DNA of 64,000 bases from Hypericum androsaemum (Eukaryota > Streptophyta > Magnoliopsida > Malpighiales > Hypericaceae), in assembly GCA_963995505.1 (NCBI GenBank), contig OZ023196.1, positions 14,505,106-14,569,105 of the forward strand, given 5' to 3'. Both the position numbers and the translations under genes were made by a program. Shown here one piece after another: positions 1-12,800 of this stretch (its first letter is position 1; the number at the start of each line of letters is the position of its first letter). The notes beneath the pieces are model-generated. The model was not told the DNA's origin. It did not search any database and saw only the letters and a program-made list of their open reading frames with translations.

Positions 1-2297
1 TTTGATGCAGGTTAGATACTGTGCTTTTCTAGACATCTTGTGTATCAATGAATGTGCGTAGTTATGCTGTCCCTAGCAAATGTTATTGCTTGCTCAATCA
101 ACAAAACAATCACAAATCTGAGAACTTTTAGAAAGTTTTATGGACTTCCTAGCATTGACTTAATGCATCATAAGATGTCAACTTGAGATCTTCCACAATG
201 GAACTATTGAAACTTGTTATCATTTTTTAGCATAACAAGAGTATCCCGTCCACTGTCTATTTTATTCATTAACCAAGCTAAGCTTAAAGCATTTGGATAA
301 AAGTTCCCACTTACTCTACATTATTATCAGGGTTCTGGGACACCACTTATTGCAAGATCCGCTGCATCTCCTTCCAATACTACTGCAACTTCATTTGACA
401 ATACGACGACATCCCCGCTACCATATGCCAATTCACCCAGGTCTGGAACGGGCATGATGAACACACCCTCTCCTCAACAACAGCAACCGCAGCAACCGCA
501 GCAGCAACCACAGAGACCAAAAATGATGCCATTGCATCAGCAGCAGATTCTTGCTCAGCAGCAGTTCAGGCAACCTGCAATGCAAACTCTTGGACAGGTA
601 GAGCCATATGGTAGCTTTTGATTTCAAAGTGTTCAACTAATATATTTATCTGACTGGTCAGAGAATAGCTATTCATTTCATATTGTTGAATACCTTGTGC
701 AGAATCAATTGTCTCAACTTCACGATTTGCAGGGCCAAGGGCAGCCAAAGTTCCAGCAGGTCTCTCTCCTACTTAGCTTCATATATCATTGAAAAAAATT
801 CATAACTTTTCTCTGGCCTTTATTTTCTCTAAAATTTTACACCTAAAATCTTTTATTCGCAAAAGAAGGGCTACCCTGTACTAGCAGGGAGTGTTTGCGT
901 GTCGGGGATGCCCTGTTCGTCTTAGTATTTGAGCTGATACAGTACATTAAAAGTTCTTTTGGGGATGCCATGTTCTGTGATATCACGCTTTTGACCCCTT
1001 TGTTCTATTGGCTCAACATAAGTGCTTGGGAGAAAGCTTTTGAATCTTCCGTCTTCTTTCGTTGTATCCTCTTCTGAGGTCTAATGTGTATTTTATTACA
1101 TTCCCTGTTTTGGGATTATCACTGTCTCATCCAAGAAATAAAATTTGTAACAGTTACATGGGCAACATCAACAGTTGCAGTATTCGCAGCCGTTAGGGTC
1201 ACAGCAGTTCCAGGGTAGGCAGCTGGCTGGACATGTTCAAGCGGGGTTGGGTCAAAGCCAACTTAACCCAGGAACTCAACTGAATCGTCATTTAGGACAG
1301 TTTGCCGGAAATGCTAATTCTGCATTGTTTAGTGCTGCCCAAAGTACCCAGATGGTGAGAATTTTCTCTCTTTCAATGAAACCAAAATACTCCTCTCTTG
1401 TTATAACCAAAAGTAACTCATTATCTACTAGATTGCCGAGGTACTGATAGGTATAAACCTGCTGCTTCTTAATACAATTTTTTTCCTAAAGCATGTGCCT
1501 TTCGAATGTTCCTTTCAAATTGGTACAAATGCTTCCTTGCTTTCTTGTTTCACTCTATGTGGTTCACTTGTTTATTATACTTGGTTGCATTTGCGTCTGT
1601 TTGAAATGCATTATCACTTTCCTAGTGCAAACTGGTCCGTTGCTTGATTCTTTTACCTCTTCCAGTACGCACTGAGTTATTTTTACCTTTATCTTCTTAT
1701 TTAGATCCCAAACATGTCTGGCGCAATGTCATCACAGCCACTTATGGCTCGAAATCAAGTAAGCTAGATTTGTTTCCTTCTCTTTTTGGTGCCACGCCGT
1801 CTAGCTTCCAAGTGCTGCAATTTATCATTCTCAAACCGCCTTTGCAGTATGGACTAGCCAGCGGCAACTTGCAAAGGACTCATCCCTCCCAGATTCTTAA
1901 TGATCAAAGTATGTGATATGCATATCAACTTTATTTTCAGATTGGTGCCAATCTCTGTTGGTTCCCCCTGCTGTCCTGTGATTCTAGAATGCATCGTAGA
2001 AATTTGACAATCCCGCAACTTAATCCCTCATCTTGTTTCCACCAAGTCTTCGATACTTGTATTGTCATGTCATTAGTGTCTGACACCACTCCGTTTGTAG
2101 TGTTCAACATGGGAGTATCGAATGCCGCTTCCATGATGCCGATACAACCACAGCAACAGCAACAACTTGGTTCTCAAGGTGGATACGGTAGTATGGCGCA
2201 AAATGCTCAGAATCTACAGTCAAGTATGGCGGCCCTTCAGAATGTCCAGCAAAATCTCCAGAATTATGGTCAACAGAGGCCACCGAATCAGCAGTAG
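1..2297 (+). CDS. Gln-rich nuclear protein, 3' part (BRIP/GLTSCR-like, tentative)
   Basis: This is the C-terminal part of a spliced gene cut by the window edge. Exons I can join in frame are about 1-10, 331-597, 703-759, 1154-1354, 1705-1758, 1848-1908 and 2101-2297 (TAG). All boundaries are GT-AG and the phases agree. The product is low complexity and rich in Gln, Ser, Asn and Pro: it has a segment reading SGTPLIARSAASPSNTTA, polyglutamine tracts and an end reading NLQNYGQQRPPNQQ. No catalytic domain is visible. The Gln-rich, Mediator-like composition recalls plant BRIP1/BRIP2, the GLTSCR-domain subunits of SWI/SNF complexes, but the diagnostic domain would lie upstream of the window, so this name rests on memory of the family. 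It could be another Gln-rich transcription cofactor. No frameshift is seen in the exons. A decayed copy lies at 11.9-12.8 kb. Confidence 0.6.
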
Positions 2298-2733
2298 TAG
2301 TAAACGGGGAAGAACAGCTTTCAACTTACAGCACCAGGCATACCACTGCTGTATGACGATCCGTGTTTATCCGTCCTAAACATTGAAGAGAGCATCATCT
2401 TTGTAATTAGAACTACCATCTGTTTCGCATTTCAACTGCAAGTAGATTCTTACTGATCAGATTCTGCGGCTCTTTCCGGTGCTTCTTCTGTAATCACGTA
2501 TCTTCCATGGAAACAGCCAGAGGACCTCTTCCCATTGTTACTACAGCATATTAAATCTTTAACATGACAATCACCGGGAATGATTTGCTCATAAAGAAGT
2601 GTGAATTTGCCTGTGCAGTGAGTGACTAATGACGAATGTCCAAAAAGATCTAAACAACAATCTTCTCGGATCGCAAGTTTTACAAGGACTTTGTTACATC
2701 TATGCACCTATAGGCACCTTCTAATAAGGCATT

Positions 2734-3532
2734 CTAAATTCCAAGCCTTGAATAGATGTCAGCAAACTTGTTAGCAGAAACGAATTCATCAATTTGTCAG
2801 GGTTAAACTGAGAGGAGAAGCATGTTTCATCGACTGGCCGTCCCATCGGATCGTAGAACAGCAGTTGCAGCATCTCTGTATGAACCATTCTAGCCTGCAA
2901 CCAACAGAGAATGGATGAAAATCACTCCTTTACTAGTCTGATTATAGGGATTCAAAGTTTGGTCTAAGGTGCAAGCCACATTTGACTGGTTGGTTCAGGC
3001 ACTTCAAAAGAGGATGGAAAAACTACCAGTCAACTGATCAATGTTGGTGATTCTCGAAAGCTACAGGCAATGAACTCATTTGATTCAGACCAGTTAAACA
3101 TATTGGTCTCTGAATTAGTCTTAAAGGGCAAGGCCGGGTCGGCATTTCGGAGTCTAGTACTCCAGTTTAAACCTTGAAAAGTCTACTCATCGTGTCAATG
3201 CATACACACTGTCTAATCAGATGCAGGGAGAAGAGCATTACTTACAGGTCTTTCAGGCAACTGCTCTTCGGATCCAACTGATCATACTCGGGCCTGTCCA
3301 ACGAAAATGTCAATGCTTGCGCAGGTTCCTCACCGGGCTTCTCTTGCAACAACGGGAGATTCTCGGCCGACGCGTGGCTTGAGAATGGCGGGGAGGATGA
3401 CGGCGATGGCGAAAAGAAGTACTTCTGGTTGCCAGGGCCAACACTCACCGGGAGAGGCGAAGGCGGCGTTGGTGGTGAGGATGACGGGGAGGCACGGCCA
3501 CTACGACTACCACCGCCCTCCATCTCCTCCAT
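2734..3532 (-). pseudogene. Copy 1 of an unrecognised small gene (degenerate)
   Basis: The ATG at 3532 opens a 96-codon ORF rich in Ser and Pro. It contains SAENLPLLQEKPGEEP and ends CLKD at a GTAAGT donor after 3246. A second exon, after an acceptor near 2894, encodes MVHTEMLQLLFYD and GRPVDETCF. It then needs a frameshift to reach the conserved tail EFVSANKFADIYSRLGI, with a stop at 2734. The N-terminal part seen in the copy at 13.2-14.1 kb is missing. The family is not recognised. The frameshift and missing 5' end make this copy likely non-functional. It lies tail-to-tail with the Gln-rich gene. Confidence 0.55.
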
Positions 3533-3540
3533 CCGAGTAG

Positions 3541-4033
3541 ACTAACCCGATCACCTGCCCTTTTTAGGAACAGTATGTGAAATGTTCTAGGAAAGCTTGT
3601 TAGCTGGTTTAGTTCTAGTCAAAGGCAAATGTGTTCAGTTTTTTTTATTCCCGGGTTTTTTGTCACATGGTTTGAATTTTAGGTGTATAAAACCTAACGG
3701 TCTTAGGACCAACCTGTCAGTTGCTTCAAGTTTCTTGGTTAATGTCACCCACCATTTAGTCTTTCCCCACTTAGAAGTCTGATTCTGGTTCTCACGTTTT
3801 GAGTTGGAAGAGATTATAATGTACCTGCTAATTAGGAAAAAGTATAACTTATCAGTTAATTTATAGTTATAACTGATTAGAATCATTAAAAATATATCAT
3901 ATTAAATACTTGTTAGCCGAATTTTATCATACGAGCTCATAAACCAGGCAAGCGAGAAGCCCTTTTTTTAAGGCTCACGGATCACGACCCAAAGGAGAAT
4001 AAAGTCAATCGAAACGGGAAAAAAAAGAAGAAA
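3541..4033. other. Intergenic, no gene seen
   Basis: AT-rich sequence with no supported coding region. The run of A at about 4019-4026 reads as a T-run on the minus strand just past the tRNA gene and would serve as its RNA polymerase III terminator. Confidence 0.6.
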
Positions 4034-4041
4034 TGTTGACA

Positions 4042-4074
<33 letters not shown>

Positions 4075-4114
4075 ACCTTAATCTGGCGCCTTAGACCAAC
4101 TCGGCCATATCAAC
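4034..4114 (-). tRNA. tRNA-Leu (anticodon AAG)
   Basis: The reverse complement folds as a class II tRNA. The acceptor arm GTTGATA pairs with TGTCAAC plus discriminator A. The D arm includes TGGCCGAGTTGGTC, the anticodon stem is CCAGA/TCTGG with loop TTAAGGT (anticodon AAG, reading CUU), there is a short variable arm, and the T arm contains GGGTTCAAATCCC. The A and B box sequences are intact, no intron is seen, and a T-run follows as a pol III terminator. CCA is not encoded, as expected for a nuclear gene. It delivers leucine to cytosolic ribosomes. Confidence 0.97.
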
Positions 4115-4650
4115 ATTGTTGCCGAAAGGCATATTTAAGTTTAATTAATATGTATTAAAGCTGAAATGAGCAATGAAGAAATAAGTTTACATATTCCGCA
4201 CATCCCCGAAAAGAAACAACGGAAAACTGACAAATTAAACCAAACAAATAAATTCATGAACTTGGAAACTAACGTATTTGCGTATTCATAGATGATACGT
4301 ACAACAAATTACATGGATTTCGTATTTTGATATAATATTTAAATCTGTCAACCCAATATCATAAGATAATAATTTTTTATATTTTTAAACAAGATTCAAC
4401 CACTTAGAATTAGTAATATTACCATAATCTAAACAATGAATTAGAACCTATAATCATAATGGAATTGACAAATACCTTTATTCTCGTTGATCAAAATAAT
4501 AGTCATGTCTCTTGGGTGGGCTTTTGAATTTTGATATAATTAAGGGAAACGACAGACACGTAAGTAGAGATAAGCACAAACGCAACGAGCTAATTTTACC
4601 GTTTGAATGAAATAAATCAAAAAAGGGGAAAACAAGCATAATCATAATTA

Positions 4651-4804
4651 TAAAGTTAAGTCGCAACTCAATTTTATCGTATATTCCAAATTCGAGCAAG
4701 TACTTTTGAAATGACAGAGACATTTCATAAAGTTAAGTCGCAACTCAATTTTACCGTATATTCCAAATTTGAGCAAGTATTTTCGAAATGACGGAGACAT
4801 TTCA
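4651..4804. repeat. Tandem duplication of a 77-bp unit
   Basis: Two adjacent copies (4651-4727 and 4728-4804) differ at only a few positions. Each begins TAAAGTTAAGTCGCAACTCA and ends near GAGACATTTCA. No coding potential is seen. Confidence 0.9.
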
Positions 4805-4967
4805 GTTTTCTTCTGGGGGTGATAATGTGTTACTAGTTATTTAAATCATCTGATATTCAAAAAAGTTTGATAACCAAATTGTATTAATTTCAAAATTCGA
4901 ACCCTAAGTTGTAATTAATTGAGACAAAACATCAATAACAGTTTGCTCAATTGCCATGATGTAGGAG

Positions 4968-5410
4968 GGGCTATGGAGAATCAGAAATCACGTTGTCTTT
5001 AATGAGGTTGATGTACAGCGGGAGATCACTTGGGCAAGAAAAATTGTCTCCGAGTACTTGGCAGCTCAGCCGCAAAAATGGAGTAGTTCATCCCGACCTC
5101 TTCGGCATTGGGCGTGTCCTCCAGCAGAGTGGGTTAAGATCAACACTGATGCAGGTTTGAGTGAAGATGGAGGCGGTCAAGTTGATGCAGTAATGCGGAA
5201 TGCGGAGGGCTGGTTCGTTATGGCTTCCACTCCAGGCGCTTACCACCCAACATCACACACCCTACCTTACTAGGGGCTCATGGGGTTGGACTAGGCATCG
5301 ATCTGGGCAATTCGGTCGGGTGTGTCGAAGGTGATTATAGAGTCGGACTGTCAACTTGTGGTGCTCGCCTTGAACAGAGGGGTCCAAGACCACTCTGAAT
5401 TAATATATTA
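4968..5410 (+). mobile_element. LINE remnant: linker and RNase H domain
   Basis: The frame opens near LWRIRNHVVFNE, a motif typical of the region between reverse transcriptase and RNase H in plant LINEs. It continues to WVKINTDAGLSEDGGGQVDA, the first strand of a non-LTR RNase H with its catalytic Asp. After a stop and frame change near 5270, a further RNase H segment reads VSKVIIESDCQLVVLALN. The fragment is truncated at both ends and frameshifted, so inactive. Confidence 0.8.
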
Positions 5411-7225
5411 AATAATAAAGAGTTAATATATTAAATAATAAATAATAAAGAGTTAATTACAGCAAAAAGTGGTCAATTGGAGACCACAAAACCACACACC
5501 AAGCTCAAGAAACCTGCAAGCAGCCACGGACGGCATCAAGAGGAGATGGAGTCTAAAAAGAGAAGAAGATCTTACCAGCCAAATCCGGGATGCTTCTTGA
5601 CAAAAGCAGCCACGAGCACGGTGAATGATTATAAGATGGAAAAAGCTGATGGTTATAGATTGTCAAAGATCAAACAATTCCAAAAGTCTATGTAGATCAT
5701 AAAATCGAACCATAGATCGAAAACGAAATCTTCTTAATCGTGCAACCATTGACCAGGATATGTGTGCATATTTGTCACGATATCTCAGATGTTTTGGAGT
5801 ACTCAACATTTGCTAAACCAACCAATACAAGTTTGAACAAGATAAAACTTTTTAAAAAGTAACAAAAAAATTACTGAAAAATATTTAGTTCTAATACATT
5901 CTCAAGTAAAATATATAATATCATATTTCACATCAATTTAGGTAGTCCATGATGTTAAAGTGTTCTGATAATACATGGTGATGACGTATCCAGATCAGAT
6001 AGATAAGATGTTGTTGAACGACCGCTTTAGCCATTTTTTTTACATGGATAGTCAATGATGACTAGCGAATCAAGGTTCACAATTTCGGACTGTTGTTGAT
6101 TTGTGGTTAGGCAGTTTTTTTTTTCATTGATGCCAATAATTGTGGGTGGTCCTATTAGCAAATGAATAAAATTTTTGGTATGTAGTTTAAAATTTAAAAT
6201 TTATTGAAAAGCTTTTTGTTTATTGAATTTAATCATTTTGGATCTAAATTGGTCGGTGCTCATAAAAATAGCAACATATACCGATGACTATCGATAAGAA
6301 AGGTTGTTTTCATTGGTCGAAATCATGACATAGAGATCAATTATATGTTTTTTTAGACCATAAGGTATCCAGATATTACTGTATCAACTAATTAAGATTA
6401 GATTCGGGTGGGATCCTTGAAAAGCGTCAGAATATTTAATACTGCTGTATTTTCAATGGCCCGAACTCAAAAAAAAAATTTAAGTTAGATGATTGTCACC
6501 AAAATTGTCAAATTTGAAAACCTCCGTCACTAAAGTGGAAAAAGTGAGAACACATGACACTTAAATAAAAGTAATTAAAACTACATGATACTTAAATGAA
6601 GTTATTCCTATATTTTAATAGATAAACCCAAAGAGGTGGGAATTATCGTATAATCAGGAATCCCTCTCCCTATACTTTTTGGTAAACAAACCCTCTCCCT
6701 ATTGCTTATTCGGTGAATCGGAAATAAGCAAGAAACCCATCTATTTCTCCTCTCGGTCTCAGTAAAATTGAGATTAAAGAATCTCAAGAGCTGTGGATTT
6801 TCAAGGCGAAAGATCAACTGTTTCTCCCCCATCTGTGTGTTTCCTTTTCTTTTCGGATTGGAAATTATATTATTATTATATGCATGTCAATGAATCTAAA
6901 ACCCTATTTCAGTAGCCTCCTTCTTATTGATTTGATTTCAAACATCCTAGATTTTTCGCAAGTTAATTCGGTATTTAATTGACACTGTTTCTGTCTAATC
7001 CGTCTATAATTATTATATGCATGTCAATGAATCTAAACGTTACTTGAATTTCTTATTGATTTGATTTCAACCAGCCCAGATTGTTTAGAATTAATTCGGT
7101 ATTTAATCGTTGTTGTTTGCTGTCAAATGTGCGTACATTTTTTAGGCTATCATGTTGCTGCGTTAATTGGATCGTTCTATTTCGATTTACAACTTCAAAC
7201 TCTTGTTCGAACAGGTTTTATCTGG
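5411..7225. other. Intergenic; 5' region of the F-box gene at its right end
   Basis: AT-rich sequence with many stops. The ORF at 5477-5695 has a basic stretch (SKKRRRS) but no recognisable domain. From about 6700 to 7225 there is probable 5' UTR with one or more introns of the downstream gene: an acceptor-like site (CGAACAG) lies at 7208-7214, just before the proposed ATG. Nothing else is supported. Confidence 0.4.
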
Positions 7226-9652
7226 ATGAATATTTTCGATGAGAGACGTGCACTTCACCGATTCCCATCTCCGAAATTGGATCCATGCATCTTTTATTCA
7301 CATGGAGAACACAACTGTGAGCATACTTTCTACTCTTTGTCGGAAGAGAGAGTTCACAACAAATGTATAAAGGAGATGGTTGATAACGATATAGTGTGCT
7401 CTTTGCACGGTTGGTTGCTCTTGTCTAGTCAAATTGATCGTCGAAATTGCCAGCTTTTCAATCCTATTTCCGGGGCAACAATTCAGCTACCTCTCTTGCC
7501 AACACCCAAATATGATTTTTGTGCTCTATCTAGTGATCCAAATAGTCTAAATTGCATTGTCATGCTGATTAGAAATGGAGAAGGGATGGTAACATGTTAC
7601 TTTTGCAGGCCTAGTGATGTTGTTTGGACTGAAAAGGATTTGGAGTTTGAGAAAAAGAAATTTTGTTCAAATTACTACCATGATTGCATATGTGCAGTTG
7701 GTTGCTATAAGGATCAGATATGTATCTTTACTCAATTCGAGAAGATTTTATTAATGGCTGCAGATCCTCCGTACATGACTATCATAGACTTGGGAGTATG
7801 GCTAATACCTTGTTATCCATGGCAGTTTGGGAATGTTCAACACTATTTGGTAGAAACCGATGGTGAATTATTCATAATTTGGAGATTTGGTCTTCGTATA
7901 GATGCCTATGATTTTCTCGTTTGCAAGTTGGATATCAGTAAGAAGAAAAAAGGATTGGTGGTTGTCGAGAATTTAGGAGGCCGTGCATTCTTTTTATCAT
8001 CATCCAGTTCGGGGATCACATGCTCTACTGAAAAGTATGGCATCAAAGAAAACACAATTTACTTCACCCGACCATCCGACCCCTGTATTTATTCATTTGA
8101 CATACAAAAGAAAATCTTAACTTCCTCATTGCCATGCCCAAATGTGAAGAGAAATTTAGTTCACGCTGAATGGATTTTGTCGGTATCTCCGAATCGACCG
8201 AAAGTGAACATTAGTTCTCCTCTCCGGGTAATCAGCTCCCTCATCCTATTTGTTATTTGTTCGTATTGTATATTTATTTATTTTTTTCTATCTTTGATAT
8301 CAATTGTGTTGCTATTAACCATATACATTATAGTTTTAATCTTGCTTATACCAGAATGATGTTTGTCGTTTTGACCAACATTCTATATCTCACAAATGAC
8401 CAAGTTAAATGTTGTTGAATAACATGTAACTAGATCTAAGAATTTTTATTTATTTTATGAAAATTTTCATTATCAATACTATGTACAGATAAAAAAATTC
8501 ACGATGTTACAACCATCCATTGGAAAAGATTGGTCCCCACTTCCAGGTGTTGCGGGGAAGCTGTCCAAGAGATCCGTTGATAGTGATTGGTCTGAATTGC
8601 CACACGATGTGATAATTTCAATTGCAGAGAAGCTATCATATGTAAGCTGTGCTCGCATATCTACAGTGTGTAAGAGTTGGGGATCAGTTATCACATGGGC
8701 TCCAAAGAAATTATATGGATGTCCAACATTCTTGCATATGCTATCTTCATCAATTGAAGTATTCCACTTCATGAATGAAAGTAGGTACAGTGTGTCTATA
8801 CCAGAAAATCCAGAAGTTTTGAGCATCCAACACGCTAAATATGGTTGGCTACTCATGACTAGATATGGTGGGATGAAATTATTCTTCCTCAATCCTCTCA
8901 CGTCAGAAATAATTGAGATTCCTGATTTGCCAGCTCAGGTCCGTAGCTTATGTTTCACATCATTCCCAACCTCATCCAGTTGTAGCGTGCTTGCAATATT
9001 TGAGGGAAATTCACACTCTTTCGTCTACCATATACGTCGAGGAGTGATGGAATGGACAAAAGTTAAGATTCCCGAGTTTGAAACTACTGTTGGTGACTTT
9101 GAATTAACTCCATACAGCAATCCGGCATTCCATAAAGGGGTATTCTATTGGATCTATGGTTGCGGCAACCTTTGCACTTTTGATCCGACGAAAGAAAAGG
9201 TGGAATTTCTTGTTGAGCCACAGAGTCCTTGCAAGTCTGTGTGCATCAGTTACTTGTTCGAAAATAGAGAAAAGTTAATGTCAGTGTGGGCTGGAAGACG
9301 CGGAGAATGGGTTAGAGTTTATGAATTGGATGAGGCATCCTTGGCATGGAAAGAAGTCAGCACTCTTGAAAAAAAAGTGGTTTTCTTGAGCCGCAACTCT
9401 AGTCTAGTCACAGAAATGCACGGGTTGGAAGACATGCTATGCTTTAATAGATTCGTCGGCGACAATCAACCACTTATGTATTCTCTCAAGACTGGCGAAC
9501 TTGGAGTGTATGGTGGTGGACACCATACCGTTCGGGATTTTTTCGACATTCCAGAGTACCATATTAAAAGTGCATGGATTAAGCCCAATGTCAAACAACA
9601 CTCTATTCAAGAATTGAGCTGGTATGATGTGGTTTGTAACAGGTCGATGTGA
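7226..9652 (+). CDS. DUF295 / F-box / DUF295 protein (probable SCF substrate adaptor)
   Basis: Two exons join in phase 0: 7226-8227 (donor GTAATC) and about 8489-9652 (acceptor TACAG), giving about 720 residues. The first exon encodes one DUF295 (KIB1-4 beta-propeller) unit with GWLLL, LFNPISG and ELFIIWRFG motifs. The second begins with a linker, then an F-box (WSELPHDVIISIAEKLSYVS ... VCKSWGSVI), then a second DUF295 unit (YGWLLMTRYGG, LFFLNPLTSEIIEIPDLP, GELGVYGG). F-box proteins bind SKP1 and recruit substrates to SCF ubiquitin ligases; the propeller is the likely recognition surface. The ATG at 7226 follows a likely acceptor; the frame stays open upstream to 7061, so a longer protein or a separate upstream gene is possible. 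If the intron is not spliced these are two adjacent genes. Confidence 0.8.
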
Positions 9653-9899
9653 TCTTCGTCTTGTGAATCCAATGTTTTCTAAGAATAAGACAATACTTAG
9701 AATTGATGTAACGCACAGCTTCAAGTAATTTTAAAATAAGAATTCCGATGCCAATAATTGAACAGTGAGAATTGAGTATTCTATGTTGGGATTTCACCAT
9801 TTTAGTGTTTATTTCTTTTGCTTTTGTGGAAGTTCGTTGTTCTAAACACAGTTGGCGGTACCCATGATGGATTTTTTAGGATTGCCCCTGATCTAAGTG
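9653..9899. other. 3' flank of the F-box gene
   Basis: AT-rich 3' UTR and spacer, with no coding signal, up to the presumed 3' end of the antisense LINE. Confidence 0.4.
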
Positions 9900-11860
9900 T
9901 ATATGTGTTTTTTTTAATAAATAAATTATTTATTAAAACGAATAGAAACACAGCAAAAAAAACAAAGCAAAAGCAACGAAACAAAACCAACAGCTATATA
10001 CCAATGTTTTAAACACCGACCCGGAAGGCGAACCAGAATTCTTAAAATTTTTTGTTCACCCGGTCAAATTGGTTGGACCGCCGGTCAGACCGAGACTTTT
10101 ATTTTATATTAATATAATTAAAATAATATTTAATAAATTTAATTTAACATAAAAATGATAAAATATCAAATTAGTTCAAATATTTAGCAACTTTGTTATA
10201 CAATTTATCCAAACAAAGTCTTCAAACATGAATTGAACAAATCTAGAAGAACAAGAAGATGATTATACAAGTTTTCAGGTTCGACATATTAATCCAATTT
10301 GTTTGACTTAGTTAAAATATTATCAAGAATTGTTAAAAAATAAGTTTTTTGTGATCAAAAAGTAATGTACACGCTCCGAATATGGAAGTTGATGTTTTGT
10401 TTCTAAATTAAATCAGATAAAATAGAAAAAATATACACTAATTTTTCTAATCCTGGTGAACTGGGTCACCCAGAAGCACCTGACCGGGTGGTCCGACCAG
10501 ATTTTAGCAGGGGGAACCGCATTCTGGGTTTTATGGAAAAATTGACCCAGATTTAGTTCTGGATAGCGGTCCGATCGGTCAGACTACTGGTCAGACCTCG
10601 GTTTTTAAAACATTGCTATATACAAGGAACAGCCCGAGAATACGAAGGCCAACTCAACCCCAAACCAGAGACCCCTACCCGTTATAACCCAGACCCCCAC
10701 CGAGAGAACTTGACCCTTACCACTTGGCATAAAACTAATAGGGAACAAAACTCGCTAATTACATACAAACCTAACCTAGACCAACAGGCCAAAACTAACA
10801 TTACCTCACTCGTAAAGAATCCCAAAACATATTAAGTTCTTGATTGCCAATGTCCTTTGACGTTCTTGACCAAAATACTCATTCTCCGGTTCGGAAGAAG
10901 ATAGTATGTTTGAGAAGCTCGTGGTCACATTGTTTTTCTTCAAAAATCACCTTTTTCTGTGATTTTATATGCTCCAAATAATAGTACCAAACAATGAAAA
11001 CCAATCCTTCTCGAAATTGTCACCACTAGACAACCCACACCAAGAAGAAAGTGCCAAATCAATCGAAGAGAAGTCGGACCAAACCATACCAGATCTTTCC
11101 ACAAAATAATCCCAAATAGATCTAGAAAAACGGACAATGGAGAAGAAGATGAGTTGTCATCTCGTTGAAATCCAAACAGAAAGGACACAACCCCTCCCAT
11201 GCCTGAATTCGCCTCATACGAATCAGCACATCTCGTGTCTAGATCCTACTTTGAATTGCCAACCATAAAAAGCATTCCATCTTCAACGGAATATTTCCAG
11301 ACCAGACCATCCGCAGCTCATCAATTAGAGGAGAAGGACTGAAAACATGCTTCCTAACATGTCATCTCCAAGACCTTGCGGAGAAGCCCCTATCATCCCA
11401 CCTCCATCTTAATACATCTTTAGAGTCGAGAACAACACTGGAATCGTTCAGCGTTTCCATGAGGCTGTCCAACGAATCTTTTTCATAGACACGAAGAGGC
11501 CTCCTCCAAATTAGATTCCACAACCATACACCCTCCGACCAAGCTCCACACTCAGCGACCCTCGCATTTTGCTGCGGAGTAAACATATGAAGCCGACCAA
11601 AACGCTCCCTAAGACTCCGATTACCAACCCATTACCGTCACCAAGCCGTTGTTCAACTCCATCCATGAAATCATTCCGCAACACATCACCACACAACGCT
11701 ACCTTAGCAATGGACTTCCAATTGCCGTCCGGAACAACCCTAGGGATTGAGGGGTAAGAGAAACGATGAAAAGAGTGAATGCCTGCAACAACTTTCACCC
11801 ACTGCGACTCCTCATTGTTGCAAAACTTTCAAGTCCACTTGAGCAATAAGGATAGATTCA
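9900..11860 (-). mobile_element. LINE 3' fragment, antisense, interrupted by a MITE
   Basis: On the minus strand, overlapping frames from about 11798 to 11362 read GDGNGLV and then CGAWSEGVWLWNLIWRRPL and DVLRWRWDDRGFSARSW. These are hallmarks of the region after reverse transcriptase in plant LINE ORF2. Weaker coding continues to about 10940. The minus-strand T/G-rich 3' UTR continues across the inserted element to about 9900, ending in AATAAATAA and an A-rich run. Frameshifts and the lack of a 5' half make it inactive. Confidence 0.75.
10002..10615. mobile_element. hAT-type MITE, 614 bp, with 8-bp target duplication
   Basis: The ends are inverted: CAATGTTTTAAA at 10002 and TTTAAAACATTG ending at 10615. 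They are flanked by identical 8-bp direct repeats CTATATAC at 9994-10001 and 10616-10623. An 8-bp duplication with CA-starting termini is the hAT pattern. Sub-terminal GGTCAGACCG-like motifs recur inverted. No transposase is encoded. It sits inside the 3' part of the antisense LINE. Confidence 0.85.
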
Positions 11861-11882
11861 TCTCCTTATTGCAAGATCCGCT

Positions 11883-12800
11883 GTTCCGGGACACCACTTA
11901 TTGCAAGATCCGCTGCATCTCCTTCCAATACAACCAGTGCAACTTCATTTGACAATACGACGACATCGCCGCTACCATATGCCAATTCACCCAGGTCTGG
12001 AACGGGCATGATGAACACACCCTCTCCTCAACAACAGCAACCGCAGAGACCAAAAATGATGCCATTGCATCAGCAGCAGATTCTTGCTCAGCAGCTTTTC
12101 AGGCAACCTACAATGCAAACTCTTGGACAGGTAGAGCCATATGGAAGCTTTTGATTCCAAAGTGTTCGACTGATATATTCATAACTTAGCTTCATATAAT
12201 CATTGAAAAATATTCATAACTTTTCTCAGCCGAAGTTCCAGCAGGTCCGTCTCCTACTTAGCTTCATATAGTCATCGAAAAATATTCATAACTTTTCTCT
12301 GGCATTTATTTTCTCTAAAATTTTACACCTAAAAGCTTCTATTCGCAAAAAAAAGGGCTACCCTGTACTAGCAGGGAGTGTTTGCGTGTCGGGGATGCCC
12401 TGTTTGTCTTAGTATTTGAGCTGATACAGTACACTAAAAGTTCTTTTGGGGATGCCCTGTTCTGTGATATCACGCTTTAGACCCCTTTGTTCAATTGGCT
12501 CAACAGTCCACACAAGTGCTTGGGAGAATGCCTTCGAATCTTCCGTCGTCTTCTTTCGTTGTATCCTATTCTGAGGTCGATCTAACGTGTATCAACAGTT
12601 GCAGTATTCGCAGCCATTAGGGTCACAGCAGTTCCAGAGTAGGCAGCCGGCTAGACATGTTCAAGCGGGGTTGGTTCAAAGCCAACTTAACCCAGGAACT
12701 CAACTGAATCGTCATTTAAGACGGTTTGCGGAACATGCTAATTCTGCACTAAACAAATGCTAATCTGCTTTGTTTAGTGCTGCCCAAAGTAACCAGATGG
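11883..12800 (+). pseudogene. Decayed duplicate of the Gln-rich gene
   Basis: It copies exons and introns 331-1355 of the first gene at high identity. The exon copy at about 11883-12131 has small indels, including loss of part of the polyglutamine tract. The intron is shortened. The exon copy at about 12600-12790 ends in an internal duplication that brings a stop. Exons equivalent to 1705-2297 are missing: the sequence jumps from the 1355 equivalent to the 2557 equivalent near 12840. Because introns are retained, it arose by DNA duplication, not retroposition. Confidence 0.85.

Noticed and set aside
8479..8901. 140-codon minus-strand ORF
   Set aside because: Antisense shadow of the F-box exon, which has clear domain motifs.
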